Positions 7,875 to 20,007 of a stretch of DNA of 64,000 bases are shown here, piece after piece. Position 1 is the stretch's first letter; each line of letters begins with the position of its first letter. The position numbers and the translations under genes were made by a program. Source of the stretch: Candidatus Paceibacterota bacterium (GTDB lineage Bacteria; Actinomycetota; Actinomycetes; Nanopelagicales; Nanopelagicaceae); the NCBI GenBank assembly GCA_035530615.1, contig DATKUL010000002.1, positions 558,001 to 622,000 on the forward strand, given 5' to 3'. The notes below the pieces were generated by a model. It was not told the DNA's origin, made no database searches, and worked only from the letters and a program-made list of their open reading frames with translations.

Positions 7875-8576
7875 TTGAACACCCCTTGGCCGTTAGAATC
7901 TCGGTTTATGGTGACGCGAAAGAGTGTAACTGAGTTCAGATCTTATCCCCTTGTACGCATCTTTCTGAAGGAATTGATTCTGATCGAGCAAGTGATGCAG
8001 CAACTAAAAAGTAGTGATTCTGAGATTCTTGTGGAAACTGAAACGTGGACGGCCAAAACGCTCCAAGAGTTAAAAGACGCCGACCCCCAAGAAATGTCAC
8101 CTCGGAAATTGAGTATTACGTGTGTCGAGCCTACATTGTCCATTTCAATAGAGCGGGGATCGTTGTCCAAGTTGTACGCGGGGGACATCAATGATCTACG
8201 TGTCCGCGGTGCCGTTGACAAAATAGATTCAATTCTGAAGGAATGCAAGGCGGCGCCTTTTGCGAGGTTCTTTGGTTCAACCAGGGGTTGGGCGGTCATA
8301 CTCCTGCTTGGAGTCATTATCAATGGAATACTCATTCTAGGTAACGTCGATAATGCATTCGTGACTCCAGGCATGCTTGCATTTATCGCGGTCGGTTTTG
8401 CCGGGTCAACTATCGGAGTGGATAGATTGAGTCGTAAATCTTCTGCCAACCTATTTAATCGCGAGATCAGAATTGGTTTTTTTCGACGCAACAAAGATCG
8501 CATTATTTTAGGCATTTTCTTTACCGCGCTAGGTGCAGCGTTAACGTGGCTCGGCACACGGTTGTCTCAGCACTGA
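7875..8576 (+). CDS. membrane protein with cytoplasmic N-terminal region, unknown function
   Basis: The 233-residue product has about 135 soluble residues followed by three hydrophobic segments: about 138-157, 162-180 and 210-230. The proposed start is TTG at 7875, because AGGA at 7864-7867 lies 7 bases before it; the ATG at 7908 lacks a ribosome site. I do not recognise the family. The gene sits between two copies of a 16-bp direct repeat and just after a truncated tRNA, so it may have arrived as a separate insertion. Composition (soluble domain plus C-terminal membrane anchors) would suit a membrane effector, but that is speculation. Confidence 0.5.
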   Translation: MNTPWPLESRFMVTRKSVTEFRSYPLVRIFLKELILIEQVMQQLKSSDSEILVETETWTAKTLQELKDADPQEMSPRKLSITCVEPTLSISIERGSLSKLYAGDINDLRVRGAVDKIDSILKECKAAPFARFFGSTRGWAVILLLGVIINGILILGNVDNAFVTPGMLAFIAVGFAGSTIGVDRLSRKSSANLFNREIRIGFFRRNKDRIILGIFFTALGAALTWLGTRLSQH

Positions 8577-8605
8577 CTTTACTTGAAATAGCAACATAAC
8601 TCGGG

Positions 8606-8621
8606 AACCCCACCAATCGTT
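8606..8621. repeat. 16-bp direct repeat, right copy
   Basis: Second copy of AACCCCACCAATCGTT, 30 bases after the stop of the membrane protein gene. The bases following it (GGTGTAATCC) still resemble those after the left copy (AATGCAACCC), so the homology may extend further with divergence. Confidence 0.65.
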
Positions 8622-8750
8622 GGTGTAATCCTTTCCACGCCGTGATCTATAGGTGGGTGTGAGCGCTCGGCTGTTCTGCAAGCCGTTAGAAGCTCCTAAG
8701 CGCTTCAATGGTCTATTGACGAATCGGCTCCTAAATTCTAAGTTCCTAAT

Positions 8751-8978
8751 ATGAATGAAATGGGAATAAGCATGCAGGACCTTCAAGGGCGCTTAAGACC
8801 GTTGGCTATGGTAAGTGGACCAACCGCGTTGAATGACAGTGTTAAGGAACTTAAATCGTGGGATCACGCTGACGACATGGCACGGGATTTTGGAGTGGAT
8901 CCGAGAATGATCACATGGGGGCCCGGCACCTTGGATTGGTGCAAATCAGAATGGGGTGAGCCTCCTACAAGGAACTAG
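8751..8978 (+). CDS. small hypothetical protein
   Basis: A 75-codon frame, or 68 from the ATG at 8772, which has GGGAATA just before it. The product contains SWDHADDMARDFGVDPRMITWGPGTLDWCKSEWG and has no signal or membrane segment. It is isolated by more than 170 bases on either side. Its Trp/Asp-rich composition is plausible for a real small protein, but it may equally be a relic of a longer gene. No family is recognised. Confidence 0.3.
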   Translation: MNEMGISMQDLQGRLRPLAMVSGPTALNDSVKELKSWDHADDMARDFGVDPRMITWGPGTLDWCKSEWGEPPTRN

Positions 8979-9256
8979 GTAAAGCTCCTATCTTTGGAAC
9001 TTCCCTTGCTTTGGTTCTTTCGCATGAAAGAACAAAGCCTTGTTTCAGTTGCTAGGTGTAACCACTTTTCGAGCCATTAACTCACTCATTTCATAAGTTA
9101 GTTTGAGTAATGGTCGGTGAATGCCGCGACGTCGAGAGCAACGGACACCGGGTGGTACGTACTACTAGCAACGGCGGCTTCGTGCATCCATTATGTTTGC
9201 GCGAGTTTTGGCCGAAATAAGGGTTCTTAACCTTCCAATGATTGCTATTCCATCAA
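8979..9256. other. non-coding gap before the large secreted protein
   Basis: No gene or strong structure is evident; it presumably holds the promoter of the following gene, which I cannot place with confidence. Confidence 0.3.
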
Positions 9257-11278
9257 ATGAGTCGCATGATTACCATCATGAGCTATCGGAAACTCGTCAC
9301 GGTCTTGTTAACTCTCCTTCTGAGCATACCCACTACATTGGCTTCAGCTGCGGGAAGCCTTGGGGTCAATGGCATTCTTCAAATTCAAACCCCCTTCCCG
9401 CTTTCCGTGCCTGCAACAAGTGACAGAATAGATATTTCGGTTTCATTGCCGAGTTCCGTCACCCTTGGCTCCAACGATGTCATCACATGGTCTGCATCCG
9501 CGACTATGGAGACAGTCAATGGTTGGGCGACTTCGTTCTCGAGCAGTGGCGAAAGCACGTACACGGATGGTTACTTCCAAATCACTTCTCTTGGGCGAAG
9601 CGCGACCATCACTTTCATTCCGCCAACGCTGTCAGGTGATTATGCGATACATATCCAAGCAGCCATTGGTTCACACACTTACGATGTGAGTGGCAACATT
9701 CATGTGGGGAGCAATATACCTCCTCATTACTGGCTTGATTCAATTTCAGGGGCTAAATCCACGATTCTAAATCCCAGTGTGGGCAAAGACTTGCAAACAA
9801 CTATCGGCTTCATCGGTTCTGGAGTGACAGACGTTACCCCCGTCAATTGGAAAGGCGAACCATTAAAAGATGGGGGTTACGCTAATGATGGACAGACGGT
9901 GAAATTTCAAGTCAAATATCTCGATTACTTGAACCAAGGCTTTGCATTAAAGTTGCATCTGTGGAGTTGTAGCACTTGGATAATGGAATGTCTCAATTTT
10001 TACAAGACTGTCCCAGTTACTATTGATTTTCCGCCACCTACACAAACGGTTTCTGCGTCATGTGAAGATGTATACAAAGAAAAAGAAACTTTTTGTCACC
10101 TTTCCCCAGACAGCATGGACCCTACTGGAACGAAGGTTCAGCAAGGTCAAAATGTTAAAATGACATGGAGTGAATCTGTGGATGGTGCAATCACCAAATC
10201 TGGAACTGTCGATGGTCTTATTGGCGCTGATACACAAGTCGCCATCGGTCCGGGGACAAAGCCGATAACTTTCTCAGCTAGAATTGTGGGCCAAAATGTA
10301 GACGTTACGACAACTGCTCCATCTCACGCTTATTCTTTGTTAGAGACTGTTGGAGTGGTTTGGAGCATTAGTTGTCAGCAGTCCAGTGGAATGGCAAAGT
10401 GTATCGCGAAGCCCAGTGTTGTCCCGAAGACAGGCTTTGATATGCCAGCGACAATTCCGCTTCAAGTGGTGTCCAATAGTTCTGGAATACGGAAAACGCT
10501 AATTTCTGTAAGTGTCGTTCCCAATGGAAATTACAGTTTTTCAGTAGCCGTCAGCACGAAAATTCAATCTCTTAATGTTCGCGTCAGTCCCAGTGATTCA
10601 GGGGCATCTTGGAAGAATCCATCGTTTATCATGCCCTTATCTAATGGCGATGTAAGTGTGACGCTTAGTTGCCCGACTTACATAACAAGCACCTTCGTAT
10701 GTACAGTTTCTCCAAAATCCCAGGTTCATTCGTCCCAGAAGATAACTGTCTTAATACAAAGGAGACCTGGAGAAACGGGTTCGTGGAAATTGGACCAACA
10801 GGTGCAACTTAATCTTGGTCAGAGTAAGAAAGTTACTCTCAAAGGGAATGGACGTGCCCTCCAGGTTAGAGCATCACTGAAGGGATTTTCCGGAACCAGT
10901 AAAATCTTTAGTTGGGCGGATGCGCAACCAAAAGCAAAAACTGGGCTCTTTACCGTAGCCAACACAATTTCCGCTCTTGAGTTGTCTCTTGGGGTTAAAT
11001 TTGAATATGGCGTTGCGATACCTCTTTGGTGGAACGGCGTCCATCTCGCAGAAGGGTATTTTACTACCGATGCTTCAAACCTCTTTATCATGATTTATCC
11101 AAGCGCAGGTGGTCTGCAAGGGGATGATCCCCGTTCTCTACAGGTCATGCAGCAAATGGGTAACAGAAATGCGCTTGTATGTAACAACATGTGGATTGTC
11201 TATCCTCCAAATATCAAGCAAAAAATTTCCTCTGCGGTAAATTCAGTTGCACTTGCTAACAAAGTCAGTTGTAACTAG
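9257..11278 (+). CDS. large secreted protein with repeated two-cysteine Ig-like units
   Basis: From the ATG at 9257 the product is 673 residues; in-frame ATGs at 9266 and 9278 are alternatives and none has a clear ribosome site. A signal peptide is evident (YRKLVTVLLTLLLSIPTTLASAAG). The mature protein is Ser/Thr/Val-rich and beta-stranded. Three units share an SC-x(7-9)-C-x(1-3)-(S/K)P pattern: SASCEDVYKEKETFCHLSP, SISCQQSSGMAKCIAKP and TLSCPTYITSTFVCTVSP. The first two lie about 95 residues apart and the third a further 105 on, suggesting tandem Ig-like domains with one disulfide each. The C-terminus has another Cys pair. No sortase motif or membrane anchor is seen. Likely surface or extracellular; ligand unknown. 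Confidence 0.6.
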   Translation: MSRMITIMSYRKLVTVLLTLLLSIPTTLASAAGSLGVNGILQIQTPFPLSVPATSDRIDISVSLPSSVTLGSNDVITWSASATMETVNGWATSFSSSGESTYTDGYFQITSLGRSATITFIPPTLSGDYAIHIQAAIGSHTYDVSGNIHVGSNIPPHYWLDSISGAKSTILNPSVGKDLQTTIGFIGSGVTDVTPVNWKGEPLKDGGYANDGQTVKFQVKYLDYLNQGFALKLHLWSCSTWIMECLNFYKTVPVTIDFPPPTQTVSASCEDVYKEKETFCHLSPDSMDPTGTKVQQGQNVKMTWSESVDGAITKSGTVDGLIGADTQVAIGPGTKPITFSARIVGQNVDVTTTAPSHAYSLLETVGVVWSISCQQSSGMAKCIAKPSVVPKTGFDMPATIPLQVVSNSSGIRKTLISVSVVPNGNYSFSVAVSTKIQSLNVRVSPSDSGASWKNPSFIMPLSNGDVSVTLSCPTYITSTFVCTVSPKSQVHSSQKITVLIQRRPGETGSWKLDQQVQLNLGQSKKVTLKGNGRALQVRASLKGFSGTSKIFSWADAQPKAKTGLFTVANTISALELSLGVKFEYGVAIPLWWNGVHLAEGYFTTDASNLFIMIYPSAGGLQGDDPRSLQVMQQMGNRNALVCNNMWIVYPPNIKQKISSAVNSVALANKVSCN

Positions 11279-11445
11279 AGCAAAAAGGTGGGAAATATTC
11301 CAATTTACGAGCGCATGTTCTTAGGCGACAGGCGGCGGCACATCCGTTCCCACTCTTCCCTACGCCCGAGGCTTTGGCATTAAAGGCCATGCCGTAGATT
11401 CCGAGCGCCACAGACTATTTAGATTGCCACTAAACCTACGTACCC

Positions 11446-11486
11446 TTGCCCGACTTTCTTGCCCGACTGCCCGACTTTCTTGCCCG
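11446..11486 (+). repeat. tandem CTTGCCCGACTTT-type repeats
   Basis: The motif (T)TGCCCGACT is repeated three to four times with a spacing of about 10-17 bases. TTGCCC is also repeated three times at 76-101. At both sites the last copy lies 105-106 bases before the shared 15-bp core, so these could be arm-type binding sites of a recombinase. This is an inference from symmetry of layout. Confidence 0.5.
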
Positions 11487-11547
11487 TGAAAAATCCTTTA
11501 TTTGCGATAAGTGCTGTCAGAATTTGTTGCACATAAATCGGGAAAGC

Positions 11548-11570
11548 GTGCGGAGTTTTTACCTCCGCAC
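11548..11570. other. 8-bp stem hairpin upstream of the right att-like core
   Basis: GTGCGGAG and CTCCGCAC form a perfect 8-bp stem with a 7-base loop, ending 19 bases before the core repeat. The left site has a shorter GTGC/GCAC hairpin at the same relative place. Confidence 0.5.
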
Positions 11571-11589
11571 CCCGAAATGAGAGAAAAGC

Positions 11590-11604
11590 CGCCCTATAAG
11601 CCGG
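11590..11604. repeat. 15-bp direct repeat, right copy; putative attachment-site core
   Basis: CGCCCTATAAGCCGG matches 207-221 exactly. Here the similarity to an RNase P RNA 3' end is longer: on the minus strand the stretch reads CAGGATCCGGCTTATAGGG, close to the family's conserved CAGAACCCGGCTTA. No RNase P RNA body follows on the minus strand, so it would be a 3' fragment only. Confidence 0.5.
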
Positions 11605-11856
11605 ATCCTGCCCTCCTTTAGAACGGACAAAACTTGGAGCAACGCATGCTCAGCAATGAATTCTGGGGACTCCCAAATCCTGATATCTACACTCCTTTTA
11701 CCTCCCGAAGAAGATTTATTAGTGACTTCAAAGTCTGACTTAACGTTTTAACGTGTGGTAAACAGGTGAGCAACCTAGGATATTTTGAAGAGTCTTACAG
11801 CCCTTTGACCCGCTCAAATATTTCGTTATATTAGAAAAACTGAATATGTGCGTCCC

Positions 11857-11887
11857 TGCCAGGTGACTCTTAGTCATCTGGCAGGCG
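11857..11887. terminator. long inverted repeat, possible terminator
   Basis: CCTGCCAG/CTGGCAGG (8 bp) continues, after one mismatch, into TGACT/AGTCA (5 bp) with a 3-base loop. No clear T-run follows on either strand, so it is either a factor-independent terminator of weak type for the TPR gene ending at 12013 or a regulatory or protein-binding site. Confidence 0.35.
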
Positions 11888-12012
11888 TTTCAATCCGGGA
11901 CTGGCCTACATTTGTTCAAAAACTTGGAACGCCGAATCTCTATTGATATCGAAGTTAGTGGGTAGTTCATTTTCACTACGGTCGATCAATGTCGGGGAAG
12001 AAGAGAATAGCG

Positions 12013-13041
12013 TTACGAGGTTTGTGAACGCTCCAACGCATCTGTCGAGCCATCACGATCCAACTGCGCACACTTTCCAAACCATTCCTTAGCCTCAGAC
12101 TTTCGTCCAGCGGCATCAAGCGCATCTGCATATGCATAACGCAATCGGACTGACCATTCAGCACCTTCAGTTTTCAACTCTTTGCAAGTTAAAGTGATGA
12201 CGGCAGCATCCAACTGACCCATATCGCGTCGGGCCCCGGAGGCGACAATTCGCATCTCAATCTCTTCTGCCTTCTCCAGTTTAGTTACTTCAGGAGAGCC
12301 AGCCATGTCGAGCGCCTTCTGCGGGCGACCTAACCCTCTCTCGCAATCAGCCATCACGGGCCACGTGGAAACATCTCCGGAAATCCTATGAGCCGCTCTT
12401 AGTTCACGAAGGGCTATTTCATATTTGCCCGCACGATAGGCGGCGTATCCTGCTGACTCACGAGCAACTGCAAGACGACCTGCATGATGTGCAGCAGCCA
12501 TTCCATGCAGGTAAGCGCGCTCTGGATCTGAATCAATAAATATTCCGACACAAACTAAATGCCGTGCAACGACTTTTGCATTATCCGCAGAAAGGGAAAG
12601 CAATTCTGCCCGTGCAGACTTCTCTAACTCTTCGCCCGTAACTTCATCGGGAATAAGAGGTTCAACAATTCGTGGACGAAAACGCGTCGGGTCACTGGAA
12701 CGCCCCATCGGAGTTCGCGGGGAGACGGCACGACTGTTTCGGTCTCCGGCAGTCTTGGAAATACCTGGACGTCTTGCACCGGCGCGATCCGGTCTTCCAC
12801 CTCTTGGGCTATCCGAACGTGGACGATCTGAAGTTGGTCGGTCCGAACGTGGACGATCTGATGAACTACTTTGTGGACGCGATGTAGTGCTGCTGGAAGA
12901 CGGTCTACTGCTTGAAGGACGGCCGGATGATGGCCTTCCACTTGAAGAAGTACCCGATGTTGAACGTGATGACGGACGGCCAGATGAAGGACGGCCAGAT
13001 GAAGGACGTGAACCCTTACATGGCGGGCGTCGTGAATCCAT
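12013..13041 (-). CDS. TPR-repeat protein with Ser/Arg/Pro low-complexity N-terminus
   Basis: The 342-residue product begins with about 110 residues built of RPSSGRPSS- and DRPRSDRP-type repeats (12710-13010 in DNA), highly basic and surely disordered. Residues about 140-335 form TPR-like helical pairs, for example YAAYRAGKYEIALRELRAAH and YAYADALDAAGRKSEAKEWF. It starts at an ATG with GGAGCAAGG just upstream. It lies directly after the rRNA operon on the same strand, beyond the operon's terminator. The basic tail could bind RNA or the envelope; function is unknown. The repetitive DNA is prone to length variation. Confidence 0.75.
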   Translation of the reverse strand: MDSRRPPCKGSRPSSGRPSSGRPSSRSTSGTSSSGRPSSGRPSSSRPSSSSTTSRPQSSSSDRPRSDRPTSDRPRSDSPRGGRPDRAGARRPGISKTAGDRNSRAVSPRTPMGRSSDPTRFRPRIVEPLIPDEVTGEELEKSARAELLSLSADNAKVVARHLVCVGIFIDSDPERAYLHGMAAAHHAGRLAVARESAGYAAYRAGKYEIALRELRAAHRISGDVSTWPVMADCERGLGRPQKALDMAGSPEVTKLEKAEEIEMRIVASGARRDMGQLDAAVITLTCKELKTEGAEWSVRLRYAYADALDAAGRKSEAKEWFGKCAQLDRDGSTDALERSQTS

Positions 13042-13093
13042 GTCCTTGCTCCATTCCGAGTGAAGATCCTAATTTCAACTATAGATAGAAAAT

Positions 13094-13129
13094 AGAGAAG
13101 GGGCACTTAGTTAAAAGTGCCCCTTCTCT
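13094..13129 (-). terminator. rRNA operon terminator
   Basis: A perfect 15-bp stem (AGAGAAGGGGCACTT paired with AAGTGCCCCTTCTCT) around a 6-base loop sits just downstream of the 5S gene. It is followed on the minus strand by ATTTTCTAT. Strong intrinsic terminator. Confidence 0.9.
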
Positions 13130-13138
13130 TAAAGGATG

Positions 13139-13257
13139 TTCGGCAACGTTCTACTCTCCCACAAGGTCACCCGTGCAGTACCATCGACGCTGTGAGGCTT
13201 AACTTCCGGGTTCGGAATGGAGCCGGGTGTTTCCCTCACGCTATGGTCGCCGAAACT
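13139..13257 (-). rRNA. rrf: 5S ribosomal RNA
   Basis: The minus strand reads GTTTCGGCGACCATAGCGTG at the 5' end, has the conserved CCGAACCCGGAAGTTAAGCC internal segment and ends ...AGAACGTTGCCGAAC, which pairs with the 5' end. Last gene of the rRNA operon; ends estimated to within a few bases. Confidence 0.95.
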
Positions 13258-13277
13258 CTATTGAGATATCAATCATT

Positions 13278-13304
13278 TGGTTCTCGACCGTATCTCGAGA
13301 ACCA
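13278..13304 (-). other. hairpin in the 23S-5S spacer
   Basis: TGGTTCTCGA and TCGAGAACCA form a 10-bp stem with a 7-base loop. The same segment is also part of the inverted repeat that can pair with the 5' flank of 23S (16424-16466), so two alternative structures are possible during processing. Confidence 0.6.
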
Positions 13305-13327
13305 CACAGTGGACGCGTAGCAGCTTT
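13283..13327 (-). other. 3' strand of the pre-23S processing stalk
   Basis: The segment ACACAGTGGACGCGTAGCAG and its flanks are the inverse complement, with few mismatches, of 16424-16466 (CTCGCGTCCACTGTGTAGTT). The two flank 23S rRNA and would form a stem of roughly 40 bp, the usual RNase III-type processing stalk. Confidence 0.75.
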
Positions 13328-18250
<4,923 letters not shown>

Positions 18251-18657
18251 AGAAAGTTTTTATCTGGCGTACAGACTATTAATAACTGACGTTATTTTTT
18301 TGTCTTTACCAAAGGAAATCAACGGGTATAGCTTTTTGCTCTCCAGCAAAGCTGGAAAGCTAGTGCCATACCTCATTGAGGTATTACTTCGTGGTCTCAC
18401 TCCGTCACGCTCAAAACCCGAAAGTTTTCAGACATGGCAAGAGGAGCCACATTGGCATTGACTTATGGCACGCTGTTGAGTTCTCAAGGTACGGATGCGC
18501 ACTGCTTCCGAAGATCTCTCTTCATTTTCAGGGCAGACCCACAAATCTAGTCCAGCGGCGCTTGTGCAGTCAAACCGCACGCAAACCACTAACTTCGAAT
18601 TTGAAGGAAGTTCTTGCTGTCCGGCCTTAAATCGTCCGGTGCACTGCAAGGAGCGTA
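18251..18657 (-). other. rRNA operon leader
   Basis: About 400 bases between the promoter and 16S. It contains the palindromic box TTGAGTTCTCAA at 18476-18487 followed on the plus strand by GGTACGG, the same box type as in the 16S-23S spacer. Such boxes serve as antitermination or processing signals in actinobacterial rRNA leaders. No gene is supported here. Confidence 0.6.
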
Positions 18658-18686
18658 ACTATATGTGGCGTCCCGCCTAGGGTCAA
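18658..18686 (-). promoter_or_regulatory. rRNA operon promoter
   Basis: On the minus strand TTGACC (18681-18686) and TATAGT (18658-18663) are separated by exactly 17 bases, a near-consensus sigma-70-type promoter pointing at the 16S gene. It lies 44 bases after the tyrS stop. Confidence 0.85.
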
Positions 18687-18729
18687 ATCGAGATCGAACC
18701 GAGAGTGGGCTCCCTTGAAAAACCTTGAT

Positions 18730-20007
18730 TTATAAGGCTTTTTTCGAAATCTCCACGGCAATGAGGTCACGCTTGCCTTTTCTCAGGATGGCAAAACGGC
18801 CGAAAAAGAAGTCTTTTTCCGCGGGCGCAAAGTCCTCACCGGCGATTTTCGCGTTATTGAGATATGCGCCACCCTCTTTCACCACCCGCCGAGCCGCAGA
18901 CTTTGAATCCACGACCCCGGATGCCGCCACCAGGTCCACCCAGGTTGGGATTTCCTGGCGGGAGGCCACAAATACGTGTGGAAGTTCGGCTAGCGCGCTC
19001 TCCAGCGTGGCCTCATCCAGCTCTGAGAGCTCGCCCTGGCCAAATAGCGCCCGCGCGGCGGCTTCAACTCGTTCGCAGTCCTGTGACCCATGTACGAGCG
19101 TCGTGAGTTCGCGGGCCAATGCGCGGTGCGCCGTGCGTGCACCAGGATTTTCATTATGGGACTTTTCTAGTTCATTAATTTCATCGTGTGAAAGAAATGA
19201 AAAAACTTTGAGGAATTTAATGACATCTCTGTCATCGGATGCCAACCAGTACTGGTAGAACGAGTACGGAGATGTCATAGCCGGGTCAAGCCAGACATTT
19301 CCCGCAGCGGTTTTACCAAACTTGGTGCCGTCGGCCTTCATCAACAGTGGAACAGTAAGCGTATGAGCACTTCCACTCTCAACGCGACGGATTAAATCAA
19401 GTCCGGCAACGATATTGCCCCACTGGTCCGAACCGCCGACCTGCAAGGTGCAATTAAACCGACGGTAGAGTTCGAGGAAATCTAAAGACTGCAGTACTTG
19501 GTAAGAAAATTCCGTGTAGGAAATCCCTCCGCTTTCCAAACGGGCAGAGACAGATTCCTTTGCCAACATTTGATTGACGCTGAAATGCTTTCCGATGTCA
19601 CGAAGAAATTCGATGGCCGACATTGGAGCGGTCCAATCAAGGTTATTGACAATGCGCGCAGGATTGGTTGGCGCTTCAAAATCCAAGTACTGAGAAAGTT
19701 GCTCGCGAAATCTGCTCGCCCATTGCTCCACTACCTCTTCGCTGTTTAGAGTTCGCTCTTCGTTTCTTCCGCCCGGATCCCCTACTAACCCAGTTGCGCC
19801 GCCGACGAGGGCGATCGGATGGTGCCCTGCCAACTGAAAACGGCGCAGCACCAGCAGAACTACCAGATTGCCTATCCCCATACTTGGAGCAGTGGGATCA
19901 AAACCAATGTAAAGCGTAAGGGGCTTTTTCAAAGCCTCTCTCAGCGCTGCTTCATCCGTTGACTGCGCGAACAAACCACGCCACTTCAGGTCATCGAGTA
20001 AGTTCAT
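18730..20007 (-). CDS. tyrS: tyrosyl-tRNA synthetase
   Basis: Charges tRNA-Tyr with tyrosine in the cytoplasm. The 425-residue product (start ATG 20007, sharing ATGA with the argH stop) has the class I Rossmann core with YIGFDPTAPSMGIGNL (HIGH-like region), the KFGKTA loop (KMSKS equivalent, LLMKADGTKFGKT) and a C-terminal S4 RNA-binding domain (SGVVDSKSAARRVVKEGGAYLNN). Length fits bacterial TyrS. An upstream extension of the open frame into argH is rejected. It is the last gene of the arg cluster transcript. Confidence 0.95.
   Translation of the reverse strand: MNLLDDLKWRGLFAQSTDEAALREALKKPLTLYIGFDPTAPSMGIGNLVVLLVLRRFQLAGHHPIALVGGATGLVGDPGGRNEERTLNSEEVVEQWASRFREQLSQYLDFEAPTNPARIVNNLDWTAPMSAIEFLRDIGKHFSVNQMLAKESVSARLESGGISYTEFSYQVLQSLDFLELYRRFNCTLQVGGSDQWGNIVAGLDLIRRVESGSAHTLTVPLLMKADGTKFGKTAAGNVWLDPAMTSPYSFYQYWLASDDRDVIKFLKVFSFLSHDEINELEKSHNENPGARTAHRALARELTTLVHGSQDCERVEAAARALFGQGELSELDEATLESALAELPHVFVASRQEIPTWVDLVAASGVVDSKSAARRVVKEGGAYLNNAKIAGEDFAPAEKDFFFGRFAILRKGKRDLIAVEISKKAL

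Larger units (their letters stand above)
11279..12012. other. non-coding right end of the accessory region
   Basis: No gene is supported. It holds a TTGCCC(G) cluster at about 11446-11485, a hairpin at 11548-11570, the right att-like core at 11590-11604, the partial palindrome at 11636-11650 and a long hairpin at 11857-11887. Confidence 0.5.

Noticed and set aside
12624-13106. 160-codon minus-strand frame rich in His/Val/Arg
   Set aside because: It is the shadow of the Ser/Arg/Pro repeats of the TPR gene in another frame.
18718-18745. Short AAGCCTT..AAGG stem followed by T's as a tyrS terminator
   Set aside because: Only four strong base pairs, so it is too weak to call.
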